Of a DNA stretch of 58,820 bases, positions 29,175 through 36,694 are shown one piece after another. Below the pieces are notes generated by a model that was given only the letters and a program-made list of their open reading frames with translations, was not told the origin of the DNA and did not search any database. The translations under genes and the position numbers were made by a program. Numbering within the stretch: the stretch's first letter is position 1; each line of letters starts with the position of its first letter. Origin of the DNA: Streptococcus pacificus (GTDB lineage Bacteria > Bacillota > Bacilli > Lactobacillales > Streptococcaceae); the NCBI RefSeq assembly GCF_016481305.1, contig NZ_JAENBO010000008.1, positions 1-58,820 of the forward strand, written 5' to 3'.

Positions 29175-30005
29175 TTAATTATTTTTTAAATTATTTGCAG
29201 TTAAATAGCTGTATAGTAGATAAGGCCAATCTGTTTGAATAATGTCAAATCCTAATTTGACTAGTCTCCCCCAAGATTGTCCATCATTTTCTATAGCAGA
29301 ATCGTCATCTAAACCAGCTGATAAAACAATAGTATCACTTAAAGTAAGAGCATTTCCCCAAATTAGAAGTCCTTTATTTTTCAATAACTGAATTGTTTTT
29401 GGAGATACTAAATCAGTGTCCAAAGTTTCAAAAATCAACTCGATAGCAACAATATTTAAACCCTTAAAATTTAAAACTAAATCTAATTCTTCCATTGTTT
29501 TTACTATAGGCATATACATAACATCTAGACCAGAATCTCTTAATTTTTCTAAGAGATGTCGTTCTACTGGAGATTTTAGTAAAATTTGTTCTAATGATTT
29601 ATATCCTTTAAGTTTATCGAGGAACGTATCCCAATAGAACCAACTTCTATCAATATTAATAAAAACCTGTCCTTCAAATGTATCTAAAATCTGCTCAATT
29701 GTTTCTATTTTCTGATTAATTGGTTCATGTACAGAATTAAAACATGTCTTAGAAGTAATTTCTTTAGCATTTAATGTTCTAATATCAAAATTATCATTAA
29801 ACACTAAAGGTTCCTGACCATCATGAAATGCAAAAAAGTCACCATCTTGAGAACGAACAACATCAACTTCGAACATATCGGCCTTGTGTCGAATGGCATT
29901 ATAATAAGCTTTTGAAGTATTTTGAAGAATATTTCCTCCATTAGTACCTCTATGAGCCGCAATTATTATCCCATTTTTCTCTCGAAACTCTTGTAATTGA
30001 TTCAT
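29175..30005 (-). CDS. Glycerophosphodiester phosphodiesterase family protein
   Basis: The family hydrolyses glycerophosphodiesters to glycerol 3-phosphate and an alcohol. I start at the ATG of MNQLQEFREK because GGAGG lies just upstream; an earlier ATG at 30017 overlaps that site. The 276-residue protein has the active-site pattern AAHRGTNGG ... MFEVDVVRSQDG ... FHDG, giving the His, Glu-x-Asp and second His of the family. There is no signal peptide, so it should be cytoplasmic and act on an imported compound. It is the first gene of the ABC operon. Confidence 0.92.
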   Translation of the reverse strand: MNQLQEFREKNGIIIAAHRGTNGGNILQNTSKAYYNAIRHKADMFEVDVVRSQDGDFFAFHDGQEPLVFNDNFDIRTLNAKEITSKTCFNSVHEPINQKIETIEQILDTFEGQVFINIDRSWFYWDTFLDKLKGYKSLEQILLKSPVERHLLEKLRDSGLDVMYMPIVKTMEELDLVLNFKGLNIVAIELIFETLDTDLVSPKTIQLLKNKGLLIWGNALTLSDTIVLSAGLDDDSAIENDGQSWGRLVKLGFDIIQTDWPYLLYSYLTANNLKNN

Positions 30006-30034
30006 AGTTTCCTCCAAAAAATTATTACAGTATT

Positions 30035-30063
30035 ATTGTAACCGTTTTCTTGGAACGTGTCAA
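30035..30063 (-). promoter_or_regulatory. Promoter and cre-like operator of the GDPD-ABC operon
   Basis: Minus-strand -35 TTGACA (30058-30063), a 17-base spacer and -10 TACAAT (30035-30040) form a strong promoter. TTGTAACCGTTTTCT (30036-30050) fits the catabolite-responsive-element consensus WTGNAANCGNWNNCW at every position and covers the -10 and part of the spacer. CcpA would be expected to repress here. Because the locus regulator is also a LacI-family protein, the dyad could instead be its own operator. The rest of 30064-30400 holds no gene. Confidence 0.75.
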
Positions 30064-30403
30064 GTTTTCTGGTGTATTTAATTTTTTAGAGTAGAACAAG
30101 AGCAATTTTATTAAAAGGATGGGTACAGGTTACTTCTCTTAACCTATATATTCTATAGTTAAAGATAATGATTTTACAGACAAAATTAACTCTGTCTTAA
30201 TTAAAATATCTATGTTATCTAAAATCCATATTTGAGGGAGTTATTGATTAAGCTGATATGATATTATTTAGCAATAATAACTACACTGAAGTCTATAAAA
30301 ACGGCATTCCAAAAATATAAAATGATATTCGTCATTTAAGTCATACCTACTAAAAAAATTCTGTATCCATAATATAACCCTGGATAAATTGATAACAACA
30401 TTC

Positions 30404-30439
30404 AAAAACACTTCCCTATCTTAAAAGATTAAGGAAGTG
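30404..30439 (-). terminator. Acyltransferase terminator
   Basis: CACTTCC (30409-30415) pairs with GGAAGTG (30433-30439) and inner ATCTT with AAGAT. Five As at 30404-30408 supply uridines on the minus strand. It is 23 bases after the acyltransferase stop. Confidence 0.8.
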
Positions 30440-30462
30440 CTCGCTATTTATAATTCATTTAT

Positions 30463-30493
30463 TTATTTTGCTTGTTTTCTAGCAACTGTTTCA
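30463..30493 (-). repeat. Direct repeat, right copy (3' end of the acyltransferase gene)
   Basis: This is the counterpart of 22190-22220, here inside the intact gene end (ETVARKQAK and stop). Between the copies lie 8.3 kb with the GDPD/ABC/MgtC/LacI-SBP genes. Insertion at a gene's 3' end that restores the reading frame is typical of site-specific integration, but no integrase gene is present in the block. Confidence 0.8.
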
Positions 30494-32238
30494 ATGGCTT
30501 CTTTTATTGTTTTGGCATAAAGGTCAGAACCAGATGATTCAGAGATAGAAAAATGAACGCCATCTGTTCCAGCCCAGATATTTGGATTATCTACTGAAGC
30601 TTGGTACCAATCTGCTACTTCAATATAGTCGTACTGCTTAGCCAATTCTAATTCATAATTTCGCACATTCTCAATAGTGCCGTCTTTGACATTGTATGGT
30701 GTTACTAAAACTAAGCGATGACCCTCTGGTAAATTGTCCACAAACTGCATGATTTCAGCTTGATAATTATAGGGGGAATTAACACCAACTGCTAAGACGA
30801 CTGTTTTTGACAGAGTGTTATTGTCAATATGATTCTTATAAATCTCAAAGGCTAGCGGAAAATTGCGGCTAATGGCGGCGTCTAACTGCGCCTCTGGTAG
30901 TTGCTGATTAATCGTGTCACTAGCACGCAAGGTCACTGAATCACCAATAATCATAATATCACTGATCGCAGAAGCATCTCCTGCTGCTAACATGTGCGTT
31001 CTATCCATATTGGTATCAGCTTGTTTAAGTGAGTTAACCAAAAGATCTGTCTCAAAAGCACCAACGCGAGGTGATCTTACAATCACAAACAAACTGATAA
31101 TAACAAGTGTACCAAGACTTCCTAACAGCCATTTTGAATAATCTTTGACCTTGATTGATAGTCCTAAAACAACTGGTTCTCTCCCAGCAATGATTGGCTC
31201 AATCACATAAAATGAAAGAGAAGAAAAAGCAATGGACAATAATGTGGTTAAAATAACCGCAGACCAGTTTCCCATTAGTTGCGTAAAAATAATATAAAGG
31301 GGCCAATGGAAAAGGTAAATGCTATAACTAATATCTGATAAAAAAGTAATTGCCTTTGGTTCCTTGATATCCGGTGTTTTTTCATGTAACACGCGACTGG
31401 CATATATCATTACTGCTGTGAAAAGACCAGTCAAAATAAAACCAAATAAATAGGTAAAGATATGGTTGAAATCAAGCAGACGTGACAACAATAGAATCAA
31501 TGCAAGACTCAGACCAAAAACAATTAGAACTGCTTTTAGTTGCCATGAACGAACGTTGATTTTAAATTGTTTTGTTGTCTCACGAATACCCGTCATTGTG
31601 GCAAAGATAGCTCCCAAAAAGAAACCATAACTATGCGATAAGCTTGAGAAGTACACTGTTGAAAACTGATCAACAAAAAATGACCTAACAAACATACTTA
31701 AAAAACTTGCCACGAAAAAAACTGTTGATAATAAAAAGATAAACCGACGAAAATCTGTACTTTTTTTAACTGTTTTAGCCAATAACCAGGTCAAAACACC
31801 CCAGACAATATAAAAATGAACTTCAATTGCCAAACTCCAAGTATGTAAGAACAAATGGGGGATAAACTGACTTTCATAATTACCACCAATCAACAGTTCA
31901 TAGATATTAGTCGTAAAGCCAAGCGTTGCTGCAACTTGTCGACCTATGTCTGCCACAAAATCTTGTTTGACTAACAAAGTTAGGGGTAAAACAATTAAAA
32001 TCAATAACACAAGAGGTGGGAAAATCCGATAAAAACGTCGTCTAAAAAAGCGCAACAAATCAATCGATTGTTTTTGACTAAACTCATCGATTAAAAGCGC
32101 TGTGATTAAATAGCCTGAAAAGGTGAAAAAGATATCAACCCCAATAAAGCCACCTGGAAAAGCATTCCTAAAAAAGTGATAGAGTAGCACCAAGAGTAAA
32201 CCGGTGATACGAATAACAGAAAACCATTTTATTCTCAT
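30463..32238 (-). CDS. OatA-like membrane O-acetyltransferase (acyltransferase 3 + SGNH)
   Basis: The 591-residue protein has an N-terminal acyltransferase-3 domain with about ten or eleven membrane segments (FPGGFIGVDIFFTFSGYLI near residue 28; HTWSLAIEVHFYIVW near 132). A C-terminal extracellular SGNH domain carries IMIIGDSVTLRAS (catalytic Ser near 433) and the DGVHFS Asp-His pair near 565. This layout is that of peptidoglycan O-acetyltransferase OatA, which gives lysozyme resistance; other cell-wall acceptors are possible. Its start overlaps the MORN gene stop (ATGA). Its last codons form the right copy of a direct repeat. Confidence 0.92.
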   Translation of the reverse strand: MRIKWFSVIRITGLLLVLLYHFFRNAFPGGFIGVDIFFTFSGYLITALLIDEFSQKQSIDLLRFFRRRFYRIFPPLVLLILIVLPLTLLVKQDFVADIGRQVAATLGFTTNIYELLIGGNYESQFIPHLFLHTWSLAIEVHFYIVWGVLTWLLAKTVKKSTDFRRFIFLLSTVFFVASFLSMFVRSFFVDQFSTVYFSSLSHSYGFFLGAIFATMTGIRETTKQFKINVRSWQLKAVLIVFGLSLALILLLSRLLDFNHIFTYLFGFILTGLFTAVMIYASRVLHEKTPDIKEPKAITFLSDISYSIYLFHWPLYIIFTQLMGNWSAVILTTLLSIAFSSLSFYVIEPIIAGREPVVLGLSIKVKDYSKWLLGSLGTLVIISLFVIVRSPRVGAFETDLLVNSLKQADTNMDRTHMLAAGDASAISDIMIIGDSVTLRASDTINQQLPEAQLDAAISRNFPLAFEIYKNHIDNNTLSKTVVLAVGVNSPYNYQAEIMQFVDNLPEGHRLVLVTPYNVKDGTIENVRNYELELAKQYDYIEVADWYQASVDNPNIWAGTDGVHFSISESSGSDLYAKTIKEAIETVARKQAK

Positions 32239-32624
32239 TTTTGATAAATTCCTTGTTTAAAAGTCCCTTCATAGACTTTTTTATCCTTGGCAATTAATTT
32301 GCCTTTCCCATCTGCCTGGCCGTCTTTAAAATCCCCTTCATAGGACCAGCCTAAGTTTGAGGTGAACACTCCTTTACCATCAAAAACGCCATTAACAAAA
32401 TTGCCTTCATAGACATCACCATTTTCAAAGGTTAATTTTCCCTGACCATTCATTCGATAGTTGACAACATAGCCAGTGTAATGGATTTTACCTTTATCAT
32501 AAGTTAAAGCCGTCTTTGTTTTTAAGGGAATCAAAAAGACACTCATTCCTAGAATAAGAATGAGAAAAACAGTAATTAGTTCTATTTTTCCTCTTGAAAA
32601 GGTCATATTTTTTAATTTATCCAT
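32235..32624 (-). CDS. Membrane-anchored MORN-repeat protein
   Basis: The 129-residue protein has one N-terminal membrane segment (about 14-32, IELITVFLILILGMSVFLIP) followed by three to four MORN repeats (GQGKLTFENGDVYEGNF, GKGVFTSNLGWSYEGDF, GKGKLIAKDKKVYEGTF). MORN repeats often bind membranes or act as scaffolds. It sits between a small tyrosine phosphatase and the acyltransferase, so a role in organising that cell-surface enzyme is plausible but unproven. Confidence 0.9.
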   Translation of the reverse strand: MDKLKNMTFSRGKIELITVFLILILGMSVFLIPLKTKTALTYDKGKIHYTGYVVNYRMNGQGKLTFENGDVYEGNFVNGVFDGKGVFTSNLGWSYEGDFKDGQADGKGKLIAKDKKVYEGTFKQGIYQK

Positions 32625-32647
32625 TATTTCTGACTTTCTGTGTGAGT

Positions 32648-33079
32648 TTAAAGATTATTAAAATAATCCAACCAGTCTAGACACCCTTGTGAGATAAGAC
32701 GATAAGTTTCTTCAAAATCTCCAGTGTACCAAGGATCGGGAACGCCTTTTTTGGCAAACATAAAAATCTTTTTCTTTAGTTTCCCTTTTGCTAACTTTTT
32801 CAAATCAGCGACATTATTCTCATCCATTCCGATAATATAATCAAATTCTTGAAGATCTTCTACACGAATGGGTTGAGAGCCTTTCATATAATTGAAATCA
32901 ATATGATGTTGCTCTAACATTTGTTGTGTTCCAGTATGAATGGGTTTTCCTTTTTCCCAACGAGAGGTTGCTCGACTTTCAATATAAAAACGGTCATCAT
33001 CCTTAACCAAATCCTTCATAATAAATTCAGCCATGGGACTACGACAAATATTTCCATAACAGACAAAACAAATTTTCAT
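32648..33079 (-). CDS. Low-molecular-weight protein tyrosine phosphatase
   Basis: The 143-residue protein starts MKICFVCYGNICRSPMAEFI. The active-site loop CYGNICRS (Cys 7, Arg 13) and the C-terminal general-acid Asp in PDPWYTGDFEETY are both present. I chose this ATG because AAGGAG lies nine bases upstream; an earlier in-frame ATG at 33118 would bury that site. It is the first gene of a unit with the MORN protein and acyltransferase, with an extended -10 TGTTATAAT at 33101-33109. Confidence 0.95.
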   Translation of the reverse strand: MKICFVCYGNICRSPMAEFIMKDLVKDDDRFYIESRATSRWEKGKPIHTGTQQMLEQHHIDFNYMKGSQPIRVEDLQEFDYIIGMDENNVADLKKLAKGKLKKKIFMFAKKGVPDPWYTGDFEETYRLISQGCLDWLDYFNNL

Positions 33080-33177
33080 GATTTTCATCTCCTTAAGACT
33101 ATTATAACAAAAAAACAAATACTCTTAGTTAAAACAAATGATTCTTTTTTAAAATTTATTATTTTCAAAGTGATTAA

Positions 33178-33210
33178 AAGAACCCTCATTATCTTGAGTA
33201 GAGAGTTCTT
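33178..33210 (-). terminator. ruvB terminator
   Basis: AAGAACCCTC (33178-33187) pairs with GAGAGTTCTT (33201-33210), ten pairs with one G-U, nine bases after the ruvB stop. The uridine run is short (TTCTTTT), so efficiency may be moderate. Confidence 0.7.
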
Positions 33211-33218
33211 GTTGAAAA

Positions 33219-34217
33219 CTATTTTTCGAGATAGGGATAGCCTAAATGCTCGTAGGCTTTTTGAGTTGCCACGCGCCCTGATCTGGTTCGCATCAAGAAA
33301 CCTTTTTGAATGAGATAAGGTTCATACATATCCTCAACCGTTTCACGTTCTTCAGCAATATTAACCGATAGAGTGCCCAGTCCAACAGGACCTCCTTGAT
33401 ACATCTCAATCATGGTTTTAAGAATTTTTTGATCGACATAGTCAAGCCCCTCGCGGTCAACATCAAGCATCGCCAAAGCCTCATCTGTCATTTGCTGAGT
33501 GATGGTCCCGTCTCCTTTGATTTGGGCATAATCCCGCACGCGTTTTAAAAGACGATTGGCAATACGTGGAGTCCCGCGACTACGTTTAGCAAGTTCAATA
33601 GCCGCTTCATGGACAATTGTCATCTCAAAAATAGTAGCGGTTCGTTCAACAATTTCTGTCAAATCATCCGTTTCATAATACTCCATATGTCCTGTAATAC
33701 CAAAACGTGCTCTTAAGGGATTACTGAGCATACCCGCACGGGTAGTAGCTCCAATCAAGGTAAAAGGTGGCAAATCAAGATGAACACTGCGACTAGCTTC
33801 ACCATTACCAATCATGATATCGATGTAAAAATCTTCCATGGCACTATAAAGTACCTCTTCAATCGCCATGGGCATACGGTGGATTTCATCAATAAAGAGA
33901 ACATCGCCCGGTTCTAGTTCATTCAAAATAGCGACCAAATCACCTGATTTTTCAATGGCTGGTCCACTCGTTTGCTTTAAATGAACGCCGAGTTCGTTGG
34001 CAATAACAAAAGCCATGGTCGTTTTCCCAAGCCCTGGAGGCCCAAACAATAACACATGATCAAGTGCCTCATCACGTCCTTTAGCGGCATCAATAAAAAT
34101 ACTCAGCTGATTTTTAACCTTATCTTGTCCAATATATTCTTTTAAAAATTGCGGTCTAAGGGTGCGCTCAACCACTTCTTCGTCACCCATTAATTCATTA
34201 TCTAAGATTCTATTCAT
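33219..34217 (-). CDS. ruvB: Holliday junction branch-migration motor RuvB
   Basis: RuvB is the hexameric AAA+ motor that drives branch migration with RuvA. The protein begins [15 protein letters not shown] (332 residues), the family's usual length and start. Walker A is GPPGLGKTT near 61, and LFIDEIHRM and GATTRAGML (sensor/arginine-finger region) follow. An open frame extends upstream to 34331, but that stretch overlaps comS and has no conservation. A second ATG two codons earlier (34223) is also possible. No clear ribosome binding site is seen; a -10 box abuts the start. Confidence 0.96.
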   Translation of the reverse strand: MNRILDNELMGDEEVVERTLRPQFLKEYIGQDKVKNQLSIFIDAAKGRDEALDHVLLFGPPGLGKTTMAFVIANELGVHLKQTSGPAIEKSGDLVAILNELEPGDVLFIDEIHRMPMAIEEVLYSAMEDFYIDIMIGNGEASRSVHLDLPPFTLIGATTRAGMLSNPLRARFGITGHMEYYETDDLTEIVERTATIFEMTIVHEAAIELAKRSRGTPRIANRLLKRVRDYAQIKGDGTITQQMTDEALAMLDVDREGLDYVDQKILKTMIEMYQGGPVGLGTLSVNIAEERETVEDMYEPYLIQKGFLMRTRSGRVATQKAYEHLGYPYLEK

Positions 34218-34223
34218 AGCCAT

Positions 34224-34232
34224 ATTATAGCA
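34224..34232 (-). promoter_or_regulatory. Extended -10 promoter abutting the ruvB start
   Basis: On the minus strand TGC-TATAAT ends immediately before ATGGCTATGAATAG. Transcription would normally begin about seven bases downstream of the -10, which is the A of the second ATG. The -35 region (CAGACA, 17-base spacer) matches four of six positions. This would produce a leaderless ruvB mRNA. Confidence 0.5.
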
Positions 34233-34284
34233 AAAAAGCCTTATCTTGTCTGCCAATAGCTTATCAATTGAATAAGATTGACGA

Positions 34285-34338
34285 CTATATTCCCCACCAA
34301 TCATACTCAGAAAAAACAAGACTGTTATCATTGTTCAT
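34285..34338 (-). CDS. comS: ComS-like competence pheromone precursor
   Basis: A 17-codon gene encodes [17 protein letters not shown]. The double tryptophan near the C-terminus is the hallmark of the sigX-inducing peptide (XIP) of the mutans, pyogenic and bovis streptococci; the processed peptide is probably the last six to eight residues, for example [15 protein letters not shown] lies seven bases before the ATG. It is directly downstream of comR and behind a ComR-type operator. It overlaps the upstream extension of the ruvB frame in another frame. The N-terminal half is polar rather than hydrophobic, unlike most ComS. In known systems the precursor is exported, trimmed and re-imported by Ami/Opp. 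Confidence 0.9.
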   Translation of the reverse strand: MNNDNSLVFSEYDWWGI

Positions 34339-34371
34339 GTGCTATCCTCCTTACTTTATTTAAGTAACTTT

Positions 34372-34422
34372 AGTATAGCCGAAGATAAAAAAATAATACA
34401 CGACATGAATGTCAGGTATTAT
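34372..34422 (-). promoter_or_regulatory. comS promoter with ComR box
   Basis: GACATGAATGTC (34402-34413) is a perfect 5+5 dyad with a two-base centre, extended outward to ATAATAC/GTATTAT arms (34393-34422; 12 of 14 positions pair). A T-rich tract follows on the minus strand and then -10 TATACT (34372-34377). Palindrome, T-tract and -10 without a -35 is the known layout of ComR-activated promoters. The comR stop codon lies across the right edge of the dyad. Confidence 0.85.
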
Positions 34423-35314
34423 CTTTAGCCCATTCTTTTTTAATTTTTTCTTTAAGATGCTTATCCTCAATCAAATCAGAAAATGAGAGTGCTTCTTGAT
34501 AAGCTTTTTCTGCATTTGAATGATTGTTGTGATAGTCTAAATAATATTTCCACTGCAACATTTTCAAGATAGGCATCTTTTGAAAATCTTGAATGGTCAT
34601 CATAATCTCATAACTTGTCTCTAAAATAGCTTCAATATGGTTTTGGTGTCCTAACTTTAAAGCAACCCCAAAATTGTTAAGCAAGACATTATTTAAAACA
34701 TATAAATTGTCAACAGGTAAGTGGTCCACTTGTGAAAAAATATTAGCCATTAACAAATGGTAGGATTCTTCATGATAGAGTCGTTTTGAAAAGCGATCTG
34801 TCGAAATACAAATAAAATAGAGCTCGATTAAAATCAAATCATTAATCGTATAGTGTTTCTTTAACAATAATTGCTCAAAATAATCATTTAAAATCGTAAT
34901 GCCAAAATTAATGTTCTCGCTCATATGAACATCTAGTTTTGACTGGAGACAATCAATCACCAGCTGCTCTTCTTCTGGCAACTGTTCATAATAGTCAACA
35001 TAAATTTCTTCTAAATAAGCTTCACGATTTAAAAGACGTTTAGTTTCAGAATAGGTTTGGGTGCGTAATAATAGATACTTTAATGTCTGATAACGTTCTG
35101 GTAAAACAAAAAAGTTAGTCTCAGCCAAGTCATCAATGGACACTTGTAACTGTGAGGCAATATACTGAATCGTATAAAGAGTAGGAGTGGATTCCCCCGA
35201 CTCAATCCTTGATAACTGCCGAACAGATAATTTATCAGCTTCAGCACAAAGGTCTTCTTGGGTCTTGCCCATCTTTAATCGCTGTCTTTTAACATTTTCC
35301 CCGAACCTATACAT
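34412..35314 (-). CDS. comR: ComR, Rgg-like peptide-responsive activator of competence
   Basis: ComR binds the XIP peptide and activates comS and sigX. The 300-residue protein has an XRE-type helix-turn-helix (about 5-62: KTQEDLCAEADKLSVRQLSRI, ESGESTPTL) and a TPR-like peptide-binding region (about 70-290). The stretches LPERYQTLKYLLLRTQTYS and LPEEEQLVIDCLQSKLDVHMSENI, and DLILIELYF, fit ComR as I recall it. It lies between purB and ruvB, the established comR position in pyogenic streptococci. TGGAGG precedes the ATG, and an extended -10 TGC-TATAAA lies upstream. Confidence 0.92.
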   Translation of the reverse strand: MYRFGENVKRQRLKMGKTQEDLCAEADKLSVRQLSRIESGESTPTLYTIQYIASQLQVSIDDLAETNFFVLPERYQTLKYLLLRTQTYSETKRLLNREAYLEEIYVDYYEQLPEEEQLVIDCLQSKLDVHMSENINFGITILNDYFEQLLLKKHYTINDLILIELYFICISTDRFSKRLYHEESYHLLMANIFSQVDHLPVDNLYVLNNVLLNNFGVALKLGHQNHIEAILETSYEIMMTIQDFQKMPILKMLQWKYYLDYHNNHSNAEKAYQEALSFSDLIEDKHLKEKIKKEWAKDNT

Positions 35315-35363
35315 AGCACCTCCAAAAACTTATTTATAGCATCTTTCTTGACTGATTTAAACG

Positions 35364-35393
35364 AAAAGAGCAACTCTTGTGTTGCTCTCTTTA
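35364..35393 (-). terminator. purB terminator
   Basis: GAGCAAC (35368-35374) pairs with GTTGCTC (35381-35387), with flanking A-rich and TCTTT sequence extending the stem. It starts a few bases after the purB stop at 35399 and separates the purine genes from comR. Confidence 0.8.
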
Positions 35394-35398
35394 AAGGA

Positions 35399-36694
35399 TT
35401 ATTCTAAACCAATGCGTTTAAAAATATCATCCACACGTTTGGTGTAATAAACTGGATTAAACAACTCATCAATCTCATCTTGTGTTAAACGAGAGGTGAC
35501 TTCGCTGTCAGCTTCTAAAAGCGGTTTAAAGGCCACTTGATTGTCCCAAGCATAAGCGGTTTTGGGTTGAACCAAGTCATAAGCCTCTTCTCTTGTCATT
35601 CCTTTTTCAATCAAGGTCAACATGACACGTTGGCTATAAATCAAGCCAAAGGTAGACTGCATGTTGCGAAGCATATTTTCAGGGAAAACGGTCAAGTTTT
35701 TAACGATATTACCAAAACGGTTTAGCATATAGTTGATTAAAATGGTGGTGTCTGGTGTGATAATACGCTCTGCAGAAGAATGAGAAATGTCACGTTCATG
35801 CCAGAGTGGCACATTTTCATAGGCTGTTAACATGTGACCACGAATCACACGTGCTAGTCCTGTCATGTTTTCAGAGCCAATTGGATTACGCTTATGAGGC
35901 ATGGCTGAACTTCCTTTTTGTCCTTTTGCGAAAAACTCTTCCACTTCACGTTGCTCAGATTTTTGCAATCCACGAATTTCTGTTGCCATGCGTTCAATAG
36001 ACGTTGCAATCCCTGCCAAGGTAGCAAAATACTCTGCATGCAAGTCACGAGGTAGCACTTGCGTTGAAATTTCTTGTGGGCGAATACCTAGTTTACCACA
36101 GACATATTCTTCTACAAATGGAGGAATGTTGGCGAAGTTACCGACTGCTCCAGAGATTTTTCCAGCTTCAACACCTTTTGCGGCACGTTCAAAATGCTCT
36201 TGATGACGTTTCATCTCACTATACCATGTGGCTAATTTTAGACCAAAAGTTGTTGGCTCAGCATGAACACCGTGTGTGCGGCCCATCATAATAGTCATCT
36301 TATGCTCACGCGCCTTATCAGCGACAATATTTGTGAAGTTTTCTAAATCGCGACGAATAATGTCGTTAGCTTGTTTGTAAAGATAACCATATGCCGTATC
36401 AACCACATCCGTTGAGGTTAAACCGTAGTGAACCCACTTGCGTTCTTCACCAAGCGTCTCAGAAACAGCACGCGTGAAAGCGACAACATCATGTCTCGTT
36501 TCTTGCTCGATTTCAAGAATGCGGTTAATATCAAAATCAGCGTTTTCACGAATTTTTGCCACATCTTCTTTAGGAATTTCACCCAACTCTGCCCAAGCTT
36601 CATCGGCTAAAATTTCAACTTCTAACCAAGCACGGTACTTGTTTTCTTCACTCCAAATGGCCGCCATTTCAGGACGGGAATAACGTTCAATCAT
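35399..36694 (-). CDS. purB: Adenylosuccinate lyase
   Basis: PurB acts twice in purine synthesis: it releases fumarate from SAICAR and from adenylosuccinate. The 431-residue protein has the fumarase-superfamily signature [11 protein letters not shown] (near 264) and TSTDVVDTA (near 92), and starts [26 protein letters not shown] lies upstream. Its ATG overlaps the stop of the preceding unrecognised gene (ATGA), so the two are translationally coupled at the end of the purD operon. Confidence 0.97.
   Translation of the reverse strand: MIERYSRPEMAAIWSEENKYRAWLEVEILADEAWAELGEIPKEDVAKIRENADFDINRILEIEQETRHDVVAFTRAVSETLGEERKWVHYGLTSTDVVDTAYGYLYKQANDIIRRDLENFTNIVADKAREHKMTIMMGRTHGVHAEPTTFGLKLATWYSEMKRHQEHFERAAKGVEAGKISGAVGNFANIPPFVEEYVCGKLGIRPQEISTQVLPRDLHAEYFATLAGIATSIERMATEIRGLQKSEQREVEEFFAKGQKGSSAMPHKRNPIGSENMTGLARVIRGHMLTAYENVPLWHERDISHSSAERIITPDTTILINYMLNRFGNIVKNLTVFPENMLRNMQSTFGLIYSQRVMLTLIEKGMTREEAYDLVQPKTAYAWDNQVAFKPLLEADSEVTSRLTQDEIDELFNPVYYTKRVDDIFKRIGLE

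Noticed and set aside
34218..34331. N-terminal extension of RuvB of up to 38 residues
   Set aside because: It runs through comS in another frame, has no resemblance to RuvB and would make the protein longer than the family's 332 residues.
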